6,171 bases of DNA from Hyphomicrobiales bacterium (GCA_015494185.1 WGBT01000090.1:1-6171), one strand, 5' to 3'; shown: positions 1 through 5,819, numbered from the stretch's first letter. Made by a program: numbers and translations. The notes: a model not told the origin generated them from the sequence alone.

Positions 1-782
1 GCCGTGAGGAATTGCCTTCGCCTGTGGGCGGGACGATCTCTTCGGGGGTGTTGGGGCTCAAAGCGGTCCGCAAACCCTATATTTCCGCGGTCAAATCCGG
101 CAGTGCGGCTGCCCGCGCCGGGGTGATGAAAGGGGATCTGATTGTCGCCATAGATGGTAAACCCATCCCCAGTTTTGAAGCCTTGGTGGCGGCTCTCAAG
201 GATGCTGCAGGCAAACGTCTGCAATTTAAAATCCTTCGTGAGGGACGGGAAATCGTTTTGCCTGTTGTCCCTGATGCCAAGGAAGTGCGCGGCAAAGATG
301 GTTCGCTCATCCGCCGCGGGGTGATCGGGGTGCAAATCAGCGCGCCGCCGGAAGATTTCATTCGCAAACGCTATGGCCCCTTGGCGGCGATGTGGAAGGG
401 GATGCAGGATACCTATAAGCTTTTGAAAACCACTCTTGTTCACCTGCAGAAGATTATCGTTGGCAAAGAATCCGCCAAACAGCTTGGCGGGCCGATCACG
501 ATCGTTCAGATGTCGTCGCAGGTGGCGTCCATTGGGCTTGATCAGTTGATTTGGTGGACGGCAGTGATTTCAGCAAGTATCGGCTTGATCAATCTGTTCC
601 CGATTCCGATGTTGGATGGGGGGCATCTGATGTTTTACGCCTATGAAGCCATCCGTGGACGGCCGATGAGTGAGCGGGCGCAGGCCATCGGCTTTGCGAT
701 TGGCGCGGCCATGATTTTCACTCTGATGATCTTCGTTATCTTCAACGATCTGGTGAGATTGAAGCTTCAGCTGCTCGGGTGA
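1..782 (+). CDS. rseP: RseP-type site-2 zinc metalloprotease, C-terminal part (partial)
   Basis: This is an inner-membrane site-2 protease (peptidase family M50, RseP/YaeL). The family cleaves membrane-anchored anti-sigma factors and leftover signal peptides inside the membrane. The frame is open from the first full codon at 3 to the TGA at 780-782, about 259 residues; the N-terminus with the HExxH zinc site lies off the left edge. A PDZ domain is visible at about 57-270, with the SGSAAARAGVMKGDLIVAI stretch typical of the fold. The second family signature, the LDGGH motif that supplies the third zinc ligand, is at 612-626, preceded by NLFPIPM. Hydrophobic segments at about 540-650 and 690-755 fit the last membrane helices. 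A TTG at 12 is an internal codon, not a start. The gene sits upstream of bamA, as is usual in alphaproteobacteria. Nothing is broken in the visible part. Confidence 0.93.
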   Translation, partial: REELPSPVGGTISSGVLGLKAVRKPYISAVKSGSAAARAGVMKGDLIVAIDGKPIPSFEALVAALKDAAGKRLQFKILREGREIVLPVVPDAKEVRGKDGSLIRRGVIGVQISAPPEDFIRKRYGPLAAMWKGMQDTYKLLKTTLVHLQKIIVGKESAKQLGGPITIVQMSSQVASIGLDQLIWWTAVISASIGLINLFPIPMLDGGHLMFYAYEAIRGRPMSERAQAIGFAIGAAMIFTLMIFVIFNDLVRLKLQLLG

Positions 783-868
783 TGTTGTAAGTTATTGAAA
801 TAATGAGAACATTTGGGGGAGTTGCATTTTGGCCACCGCGGCGAAAAAAATACGGATGAAGGGGCGAT

Positions 869-883
869 GGGCTTCCCAAGCCC
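869..883. repeat. Perfect 6-bp inverted repeat, possible operator
   Basis: GGGCTT, a 3-base centre CCC, then AAGCCC forms an exact inverted repeat. It overlaps the -35-like element of the weak promoter candidate at 873-901, an arrangement that would suit an operator. It is not followed by a T-run, so it is not a good terminator. A repeat this short can arise by chance. Confidence 0.3.
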
Positions 884-901
884 GGTTCTGCAAGATATAA
901 A
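873..901 (+). promoter_or_regulatory. Weak sigma70-like promoter candidate upstream of bamA
   Basis: TTCCCA (873-878, four of six matches to TTGACA) and TATAAA (896-901, five of six matches to TATAAT) are separated by 17 bases. Transcription from here would start near 908 and give a bamA leader of roughly 420 nt. The -35 part is poor and alphaproteobacterial promoters are hard to call by eye, so this is only a candidate. Confidence 0.22.
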
Positions 902-1079
902 TGAGATAGAACAGGGGCCGATTTTTCGAGGGACGACAAGGGATAAATCGAAGCCGGCGGGGGGCGAGGGAGAAGAGAGGGAAAAGATGGGAAACGGCGG
1001 CCTAAGAGAAACAGCAATTTGCAGCACCTTCCAAAACTGTTCTTTGTGGAGGAAACTTCCAAGTGAGAGGGGTGCGTTT

Positions 1080-1097
1080 TAAGCTGGATAAGCTGGA
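1080..1097. repeat. 9-bp exact tandem duplication (TAAGCTGGA x2)
   Basis: TAAGCTGGA occurs at 1080-1088 and again directly at 1089-1097. It is one of several short head-to-tail duplications in the spacers of this window and looks like replication slippage. No function is evident. Confidence 0.75.
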
Positions 1098-1119
1098 ACT
1101 GTCGTTTCTTCCTGATGGG

Positions 1120-1143
1120 CTTTGAAATGAGGGAATTTCAGAG
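1120..1143 (+). other. Hairpin in the bamA upstream region
   Basis: Bases 1120-1128 can pair with 1135-1143 to give a 9-bp stem containing one G.U pair; its core TGAAAT/ATTTCA is exact. The 6-base loop is GAGGGA, which resembles a ribosome binding site. No T-run follows, so it is not a standard terminator. It would lie in the leader of a bamA transcript begun upstream. Confidence 0.35.
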
Positions 1144-1208
1144 ACGAGGTTTGAGGGGGTGAACCAAGTGCCGGAATCAGTATTCTTTCATCGGAAGAAG
1201 GGAGATAC

Positions 1209-1214
1209 AGGAGG
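1209..1214 (+). promoter_or_regulatory. Ideal Shine-Dalgarno (AGGAGG) before a 14-codon frame
   Basis: AGGAGG lies 5 bases before ATG at 1220-1222, the best-spaced ribosome binding site in the window. That ATG is not in the bamA frame, so this site cannot serve bamA directly. It is the main reason for proposing the short frame at 1220-1264. Confidence 0.45.
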
Positions 1215-1219
1215 CAACG

Positions 1220-1264
1220 ATGTTGCTTGCGTGGTGGTGCGTGACAACAGCTTGTTTTTGTTGA
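1220..1264 (+). CDS. Candidate leader peptide of 14 residues upstream of bamA
   Basis: The frame from ATG at 1220 to TGA at 1262-1264 encodes MLLAWWCVTTACFC. It has two adjacent Trp and three Cys codons and is preceded by AGGAGG at ideal spacing. It ends 4 bases before the start of a possible hairpin (1268-1311) that holds a second strong Shine-Dalgarno at 1271-1278, and about 70 bases before the best bamA ATG. This resembles a leader peptide whose translation could influence bamA expression, as in known attenuation or translational-coupling leaders. No relative of the peptide is known to me and such a short frame can occur by chance. If bamA really starts at the GTG at 1159, this frame lies inside it and is probably meaningless. 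Confidence 0.3.
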   Translation: MLLAWWCVTTACFC

Positions 1265-1267
1265 AAA

Positions 1268-1311
1268 CCTTAGGGAGGCACTTGGCGAAAGTTCTTGGTT
1301 GGTGCGTAAGG
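1268..1311 (+). promoter_or_regulatory. Possible hairpin around the bamA translation start region
   Basis: CCTTA (1268-1272) can pair with TAAGG (1307-1311), and GCAC (1278-1281) with GTGC (1302-1305). The strong Shine-Dalgarno-like TAGGGAGG (1271-1278) lies within the left side, and the TAAGGGG stretch just before ATG 1315 lies on the right side. Folding would therefore partly hide both. The two helices are short and separated by an asymmetric internal loop, so stability is doubtful. The preceding 14-codon frame stops 4 bases upstream, so a ribosome there would open the left arm. Confidence 0.25.
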
Positions 1312-1332
1312 GGAATGGGGGCGCAGACCTTT

Positions 1333-3657
1333 ATGTTTTGCAAGTTGAAAATTTTTCGTAATAATATTGCCACGGTTTTGCTTGTGCTCATGGCGCAGCC
1401 GGTGATCCTGCTTGGGCTTTTGGGGGGCGGCGCCATTGGGGTCGCTGAGGCGGCAACCATTCGGTCTATTCAAGTGCAAGGGAATCAACGGATTGAGCCG
1501 GAAACGGTGCGTTCTTATCTGCAGTTTTCGGTTGGGGACCGTTACGATGCCGGAAGTGTGGATGCTTCAATCAAGGCGCTTTATAGTACGGGGTTGTTTT
1601 CCGATGTCCGTATCTGGCGATCCGGGGGGACGGTGATCGTCAAAGTTGCTGAAAATCCAATCATTAACCTGGTCGCCTTTGAGGGGAATTCCGAGGTTGA
1701 TGATGCAACCTTGAAAAGTGAGGTGCAGCTCAAGCCGCGTTCGATTTATACCCGAGCAAGGGTGCAAGCTGATGTGCAACGGATTTTGGACGTCTATGCG
1801 CGAACGGGGCGGTTTGCGGCGCGGGTTGAGCCGAAAATCATTCGGATTTCCCATAATCGGGTGAATCTGGTCTTTGAAATTGATGAGGGGCCAAGTACGA
1901 AGGTGAAGGCCATCAATTTCATTGGGAACTATGCCTTCACGGATGCTGATTTGCGTGAAGTGATCACCACCTCAGAATATTGGTGGTTCAATTTCCTCGC
2001 AACCACAGATGTTTACGATCCTGACAGACTCAATCTTGATCGTGAGTTACTCCGGCAATTTTATCTCAAAAGCGGCTATGCCGACGTTCGTATTATCTCG
2101 GCTGTGGCCGATCTTGATCCCAGTGGCGATGGTTTTTACATCACCTTCACGATTGATGAGGGGGAGCCCTACAACTATGGTACAATCGACATTTCGGCTT
2201 CAATTCCCAATATCGATACGAATGCGCTATGGGGTGATGTGTTAACCAAGACGGGCGATGTCTATAATGCAGCGGATATTGATAAAACCGTTGAGAATTT
2301 GACCCTACGTGTGACGGAACAGGGGTATGCCTTTGCGCGGGTTCGTCCCCGTGTGTTTCGGGATCAGCTATCGCGTACGATTGGGATTACCTATCACATT
2401 GAACAGGGACCACGCGTTTATATTGAACGTATTGAAATCTATGGTAATACCCGCACCAAAGACCATGTCATTCGGCGTGAGTTCCGGCTTGCGGAAGGCG
2501 ATGCCTATAACAAGCTGATGGTGGGGCAGGCGCGCCGGCGCTTGATGGCCCTTGGGTTCTTCAAATCGGTGAAGATACGTACTCATCCCGGCTCGGCGCC
2601 TGATCGTGTTGTGCTATCGGTGAATGTGACCGAGCAGTCAACGGGGGAGATGGCCTTTTCAGCGGGGTATTCGTCAGCAGAGGGGGTGATTGGCGAGATC
2701 AGTGTGACCGAGCGCAATCTGCTTGGGAATGGACAATATTTAAGGTTGAAGCTGGGGGGCAGCTTCCAGCGGATGCAAGTTGATCTGAGTTTCACAGAAC
2801 CACGTTTCATGGATCAGAATCTGGCGGTTGGTTTTGATATTGTTCATAAGGAGACGGATTATACCAATAGCGGGCAAGGCGGCTATAAACTCCAAAAAAC
2901 TGGTCTTGGTCTTCGTATGGGTTTCCCAATGAGCGAACGTCTGTGGTTTGCCGCCCGTTATAATATCTTCAGTGATGAGATCTTCGATGTTCAGGACGAT
3001 GCCTCGGATCTTGTACGGCAGCAAGAAGGGCGGACGCTCATTTCAACGCTTGGCTATACACTGACCTATGATACACGGAATAAGAAACGCAACCCGACTT
3101 TAGGTACTTATTTGTCATTTTCGCAGGACTTGGCGGGTCTTGGTGGAGACGTCCAATATCTGCGGACAACGGTTGAAGGCCGGGCTTATTATCCGATCAT
3201 GAATAAGGTTACGCTGGTTGGCCGGGTGATTGCTGGTCATATCGAAGGTTGGGGTGGTCAGGATGTGCGTTTGGCCGATGGTTTTGTTAAAGGGGGCGAA
3301 ACTGTACGTGGTTTTGATCGCGCTGGTTTCGGGCCTCGGGATATTGCGACAGGTGATGCTGTTGCCGGTAAGATTTTTGCTGGGGCCACAGCTGAAATCC
3401 GCTTCCCCGTGCCCTTTGTACCAGAAGATTTAGGACTTGGAGCCGCGATTTTCGCAGATGCGGGGACATTATTCGATGCTGTTGGAACAACCACTGGAGG
3501 TGTCAATGATGATGCGAGCTTGCGGTCTTCAGTGGGGGGCAGTTTAATTTGGCAATCGCCAGTGGGACCGTTGCGTGCTGATTTCGCTTATGTCCTCACC
3601 AAAGAGGATTACGATAATGTGAAAGCGTTTAGATTTGGTGCGGCAACGCCATTTTAG
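1333..3657 (+). CDS. bamA: BamA, outer-membrane protein assembly factor
   Basis: BamA (Omp85 family) is the core of the BAM complex; it folds and inserts beta-barrel proteins into the outer membrane. From ATG 1333 the protein has 774 residues, a normal length. A signal peptide is clear: a basic stretch (KLKIFRNN), a long hydrophobic core, and a likely signal peptidase site after AEA or AEAA near 1450-1455. Five POTRA domains follow, starting near 1456, 1660, 1893, 2167 and 2413. The barrel runs from about 2644 to the end, carries the conserved VRGF motif of loop 6 at 3304-3315, and ends in phenylalanine, as expected of the beta-signal. The start is uncertain. ATG 1333 gives the most typical signal peptide; ATG 1315 has TAAGGGG almost touching it; TTG 1282 has the best Shine-Dalgarno (TAGGGAGG, gap of 3). 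The frame is open to GTG 1159, which has no properly spaced site. Product identity is firm. Confidence 0.96.
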   Translation: MFCKLKIFRNNIATVLLVLMAQPVILLGLLGGGAIGVAEAATIRSIQVQGNQRIEPETVRSYLQFSVGDRYDAGSVDASIKALYSTGLFSDVRIWRSGGTVIVKVAENPIINLVAFEGNSEVDDATLKSEVQLKPRSIYTRARVQADVQRILDVYARTGRFAARVEPKIIRISHNRVNLVFEIDEGPSTKVKAINFIGNYAFTDADLREVITTSEYWWFNFLATTDVYDPDRLNLDRELLRQFYLKSGYADVRIISAVADLDPSGDGFYITFTIDEGEPYNYGTIDISASIPNIDTNALWGDVLTKTGDVYNAADIDKTVENLTLRVTEQGYAFARVRPRVFRDQLSRTIGITYHIEQGPRVYIERIEIYGNTRTKDHVIRREFRLAEGDAYNKLMVGQARRRLMALGFFKSVKIRTHPGSAPDRVVLSVNVTEQSTGEMAFSAGYSSAEGVIGEISVTERNLLGNGQYLRLKLGGSFQRMQVDLSFTEPRFMDQNLAVGFDIVHKETDYTNSGQGGYKLQKTGLGLRMGFPMSERLWFAARYNIFSDEIFDVQDDASDLVRQQEGRTLISTLGYTLTYDTRNKKRNPTLGTYLSFSQDLAGLGGDVQYLRTTVEGRAYYPIMNKVTLVGRVIAGHIEGWGGQDVRLADGFVKGGETVRGFDRAGFGPRDIATGDAVAGKIFAGATAEIRFPVPFVPEDLGLGAAIFADAGTLFDAVGTTTGGVNDDASLRSSVGGSLIWQSPVGPLRADFAYVLTKEDYDNVKAFRFGAATPF

Positions 3658-3717
3658 AAGAACTCTGCTTTTAAGTCTGCGATAAGGGGATGGGATTTGT
3701 GGAAAAAATTCCAATCA

Positions 3718-3735
3718 TTGCATAAATTGCATAAA
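3718..3735. repeat. 9-bp exact tandem duplication (TTGCATAAA x2)
   Basis: TTGCATAAA occurs at 3718-3726 and 3727-3735, head to tail. A short palindrome, TGGAA-AAAA-TTCCA (3700-3713), lies just before it. The pair could be a repeated protein-binding site but slippage is the simpler explanation. Confidence 0.75.
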
Positions 3736-3856
3736 ACGTTGCCGTTAATGTAGCAAGCTTTTTGCGGGGGCGTCTTTGAAAAAACAGGCGAGAGGGCAAA
3801 AATCCTTCAAGCAAAATCGCTTTTTGGGGAGAATTGTGCGGCAAAACAAGTCTCTA

Positions 3857-3888
3857 GAGCGAAAATGGGGGGGAGCGAAAATAGGGTT
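3857..3888. repeat. Imperfect 16-bp tandem duplication
   Basis: Bases 3857-3872 and 3873-3888 match at 13 of 16 positions; the first ten bases, GAGCGAAAAT, are identical. It lies in the purine-rich part of the spacer. It appears to be an older duplication than the exact repeats nearby. No function is evident. Confidence 0.6.
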
Positions 3889-4298
3889 CCATGTGGTCGG
3901 CTTTGCTTTAGATTAATCAAAGAACAACACCAAAAAAGTGGGATGAGTTGGGGGAGAGTAGAGGAAACAGCTTTGATAAGACAGGGGAGAGTGGGAAGCT
4001 TGGAAGGCGGAGTGCAGATGGCGTCTTGTCCTTGATAAAGCACTGAAAATATTATCTCCGGCCATCAAAGTTACGGTCGTGGGTGCGACCTTTGTTCCTC
4101 AATTTAAGAGATTGGAAAGCGCTGTGAATCAATTGCTTTTCTCAGCTCCCCCTTCCTCTCCATGCAGAGCAATGAAATCTTTGTTTTCGGAGCTTTATAA
4201 TCTCTTTCTTTTGACTTTATAAATGAGAGCTTATACCGAAGGTATTTATCATTGACCTTTTTATGTTTTTTACATCTTTTTGAGATTTTCGCATTAAT

Positions 4299-4338
4299 TG
4301 AACGGTAGAGGGATCAAGTGAACGGTAGAGGGATCAAG
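4299..4338. repeat. 20-bp exact tandem duplication
   Basis: TGAACGGTAGAGGGATCAAG occurs at 4299-4318 and again at 4319-4338 with no differences. The second copy runs into the left arm of the hairpin at 4336-4379. Perfect identity of two adjacent copies in noncoding DNA suggests a recent duplication or selection for two sites. The length of 20 bases is close to two helical turns, so bound proteins would sit on the same face. Confidence 0.9.
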
Positions 4339-4379
4339 ATCAGGGGCTGTTGGTATTCTTACCAGTAGCCTCTAATCTT
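4336..4379 (+). ncRNA. Long near-perfect hairpin, possible structured RNA upstream of lpxD
   Basis: Bases 4336-4355 pair with 4360-4379 around a TTCT loop. Nineteen of 20 positions pair; the single mismatch is C4341 with A4374. Three of the pairs are G.U as plus-strand RNA (4344-4371, 4349-4366, 4350-4365) and would be A.C mismatches on the minus strand, so the plus-strand transcript is the better folder. There is no T-run after the stem, so it is not a standard intrinsic terminator, though it may be a relic of one. It lies about 257 bases before the lpxD ATG, downstream of bamA. It could be a processed 3' end, a small RNA, or a relic of a palindromic mobile element. I recognise no known family. 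Confidence 0.45.
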
Positions 4380-4511
4380 ATTGCTTATCCATTTTAATTG
4401 ACACAGAATCTTCCGGGGATACGGAAACCCTGAATTGATCAAGGATAAGGGGGCAGTCTCAGGATTGATCTGCTACTGTCAAGCTGATCGACAAGCTTTG
4501 ATTTGTTACGG

Positions 4512-4542
4512 TTGAATTCTTCGAGTCGAATTCAGATACTAT
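4512..4542 (+). promoter_or_regulatory. Promoter candidate for lpxD with an internal inverted repeat
   Basis: TTGAAT (4512-4517, -35-like) and TACTAT (4537-4542, -10-like, four of six) are separated by 19 bases, slightly long. Between and across them lies an inverted repeat, TGAATTC (4513-4519) with GAATTCA (4528-4534), whose centre includes a second palindrome TTCGA-G-TCGAA (4520-4530). The -10 region is part of an 8-bp tandem repeat, TACTATAT, at 4537-4544 and 4545-4552. A repressor or activator with twofold symmetry could bind here. Given the long gap after bamA, lpxD probably needs its own promoter, but the match is moderate. Confidence 0.33.
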
Positions 4543-4589
4543 ATTACTATATGTGGGAAATTCCAGTCATTCTCAGGTAAGTATAACCG

Positions 4590-4597
4590 GGAGGTGA
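4590..4597 (+). promoter_or_regulatory. Strong Shine-Dalgarno (GGAGGTGA) with no properly spaced start
   Basis: GGAGGTGA is complementary to the 16S rRNA tail over eight bases. It overlaps the GTG at 4594 that opens the lpxD frame, so it cannot serve that codon, and it lies 38 bases before ATG 4636, too far for normal use. A weaker copy of the same context, ACCGGTAGG (4614-4622), lies nearer the ATG. It may act as a ribosome standby site or mark a lost start codon. Confidence 0.4.
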
Positions 4598-4635
4598 GCA
4601 GCTGGCGTTTCGCACCGGTAGGATTATTAGCCGTT

Positions 4636-5694
4636 ATGATGGATCATCCAGGTTTCTGGCAGAAAGCCGGTCCTTTTTCGCTCAATGAAATTGTGGCGAC
4701 TGGCAAGGCGGAATTGCGGGATTTCACAAAAGGCGACTTTGAAATTAAAGATATTCGCCCCCTTGATACTGCAGGCCCACGGGATCTTTCGTTTTTCGAA
4801 AACGTCAAGTATTTGCCGTTGTTTCAAAATACCAAGGCTGGTGCTTGCATCGTCTCTGAACAATTTGCCAAACATGCGCCACCTGGAGTGATCCTGTTAA
4901 TTTCAGATGAGCCTTATAAAGACTATGCACGTGCTCTAAAATTGTTCTATCCCACCTCCAGGTTTACCCAAGTTGCCAATGTGGATCACCGTCGTGAGGG
5001 TGATTTCATTCATAAGACGGCTGTGATCGAGGAGGGAGTGCGAATCGAACCGGGGGCCGTGATTGGGCCAGAGGCGCATATCGGTCGTGGCTCAGTGATT
5101 GCGGCTGGAGCGGTGATCGGTTATCGGGTCTATATTGGCCGCGATAACTATATTGGACCAGGGGCCAGTGTCGTTCATGCTCTCTTGGGCGACCGAGTGA
5201 TCTTGCACAGTGGTGTCCGTATTGGGAGCGATGGTTTTGGTTTTATTCCCGGGCGCGGTGGACACTTCAAAGTGCCCCAAATTGGACGGGTTATTATTCA
5301 AGATGATGTTGAAATTGGTGCTAATACCACTATTGACCGGGGCTCACTGAGCGATACTGTGATTGGGGAAGGAACCAAAATAGACAATCTCGTTCAGATT
5401 GCCCACAATGTGGTTATTGGCCGGCATTGTTTGATTGTTTCGCAGACCGGTATTTCGGGAAGCACTACACTGGGGGATTATGTGGTGATGGGAGGGCAGT
5501 CAGCAACAGTTGGGCATATTACGATTGGTGATGGCACGCAGGTCGCCGCCAATGGAAAACTGATGAAATCAGCCGCACCAGGATCAAAATTGGGGGGGGT
5601 CCCTGCGCAACCTTTGTCGCATTGGTTAAAGGAAGTGGCTTTACTGAAAAAGTTACGTAAAGATCACGAGGTCCGCACTCGGCGCAAGAATTAG
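4636..5694 (+). CDS. lpxD: LpxD, UDP-3-O-acylglucosamine N-acyltransferase
   Basis: LpxD transfers a 3-hydroxyacyl chain from acyl carrier protein to the 2-amino group of UDP-3-O-acyl-glucosamine, the third step of lipid A synthesis, in the cytoplasm. From ATG 4636 it has 352 residues, normal for the family. The N-terminal uridine-binding domain shows LSFFENVKY (residues 51-59). The left-handed parallel beta-helix of hexapeptide repeats spans about residues 125-310 and includes DGFGF (from 199) and NLVQIAHNVVIG with the catalytic His257 (codon 5404-5406). A charged C-terminal helix (about 325-352) fits the acyl-carrier-binding tail of the trimer. The frame is open to GTG 4594, but the family's usual N-terminus (HPGFWQKAGPFSL) fits ATG 4636 or the adjacent ATG 4639. 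The ribosome binding site for either is weak (TAGGA at 4619-4623). The gene is intact. It is followed by an IS remnant rather than the usual fabZ and lpxA. Confidence 0.96.
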   Translation: MMDHPGFWQKAGPFSLNEIVATGKAELRDFTKGDFEIKDIRPLDTAGPRDLSFFENVKYLPLFQNTKAGACIVSEQFAKHAPPGVILLISDEPYKDYARALKLFYPTSRFTQVANVDHRREGDFIHKTAVIEEGVRIEPGAVIGPEAHIGRGSVIAAGAVIGYRVYIGRDNYIGPGASVVHALLGDRVILHSGVRIGSDGFGFIPGRGGHFKVPQIGRVIIQDDVEIGANTTIDRGSLSDTVIGEGTKIDNLVQIAHNVVIGRHCLIVSQTGISGSTTLGDYVVMGGQSATVGHITIGDGTQVAANGKLMKSAAPGSKLGGVPAQPLSHWLKEVALLKKLRKDHEVRTRRKN

Positions 5695-5819
5695 TCGTAT
5701 AAAACTAGCGGTTCCTGACATTGCCCCGTCCACCGTTCGATTGATAGTCCCCATGAACTAAGCGCATTTGTGTTTTTGGGTTACTATGGAGGTGGTTACG
5801 AAGACCCATTTCACAAGGC
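5695..5819. other. Short spacer between lpxD and the IS remnant
   Basis: About 125 bases follow the lpxD stop. I see no gene and no convincing terminator. GGTTAC occurs at 5779-5784 and 5794-5799. The outer end of the insertion sequence should lie in this stretch, possibly near 5803-5821, but it cannot be fixed without the other end. Confidence 0.5.

Larger units (their letters stand above)
783..1332. other. Long rseP-bamA spacer without a convincing gene
   Basis: About 550 bases separate the rseP stop from the best bamA start. I see no recognisable protein-coding gene. The plus strand is rich in purines, especially around 950-1000. Within it are an inverted repeat at 869-883 next to a weak promoter-like pair, a 9-bp tandem repeat at 1080-1097, a hairpin at 1120-1143, and a very short frame with a strong ribosome binding site at 1209-1264. 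There is no hairpin followed by a T-run just after rseP, so readthrough from rseP into bamA remains possible. The frame of bamA stays open back to 1159, but those extra codons do not look like part of a BamA. Confidence 0.7.
3658..4635. other. Long bamA-lpxD spacer; no skp/ompH gene seen
   Basis: Nearly 980 bases separate bamA from the best lpxD start. The periplasmic chaperone gene skp/ompH often lies here in alphaproteobacteria, but I found no frame with its signal peptide and coiled-coil pattern. The plus strand is purine-rich from about 3775 to 4020, then pyrimidine-rich with many T-runs from about 4125 to 4285. The spacer holds tandem repeats at 3718-3735, 3857-3888 and 4299-4338, a long hairpin at 4336-4379, a promoter candidate at 4512-4542, and a strong Shine-Dalgarno at 4590-4597. 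No clear terminator follows bamA. The spacer may include decayed sequence or an unrecognised RNA. Confidence 0.7.

Noticed and set aside
742..1062. A 106-codon minus-strand frame overlapping the end of rseP
   Set aside because: It is Pro/Ser/Leu-rich, as expected for the complement of purine-rich DNA, has no recognisable domain and overlaps rseP antisense.
813..1082. An 89-codon plus-strand frame in the rseP-bamA spacer (also an inner ATG at 867)
   Set aside because: It starts with TTG, the inner ATG has its Shine-Dalgarno only 2 bases away, the protein is low-complexity and unlike any family I know, and longer frames also occur on the opposite strand here by chance.
1063..1125. A 20-codon frame from GTG 1063 in which the 9-bp repeat gives KLDKLE
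   Set aside because: The GGAGG at 1048-1052 is 10 bases away, the start is GTG, and nothing else supports translation.
3807..4043. A 78-codon minus-strand frame in the bamA-lpxD spacer
   Set aside because: It shows no family motif or good ribosome site, and its composition simply mirrors the purine-rich plus strand.
4075..4095. GGTCG-TGGGTG-CGACC hairpin followed by TTTGTT as a terminator for bamA
   Set aside because: The 5-bp stem is short, the T-run is interrupted, and it lies over 400 bases after the bamA stop.
4196..4201. Perfect TATAAT as a promoter -10
   Set aside because: No acceptable -35 lies 16-19 bases upstream, and the region is T/A-rich enough for chance matches.
4398..4403. 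Perfect TTGACA as a promoter -35
   Set aside because: The bases 16-18 downstream (around TACGGA) are a poor -10.
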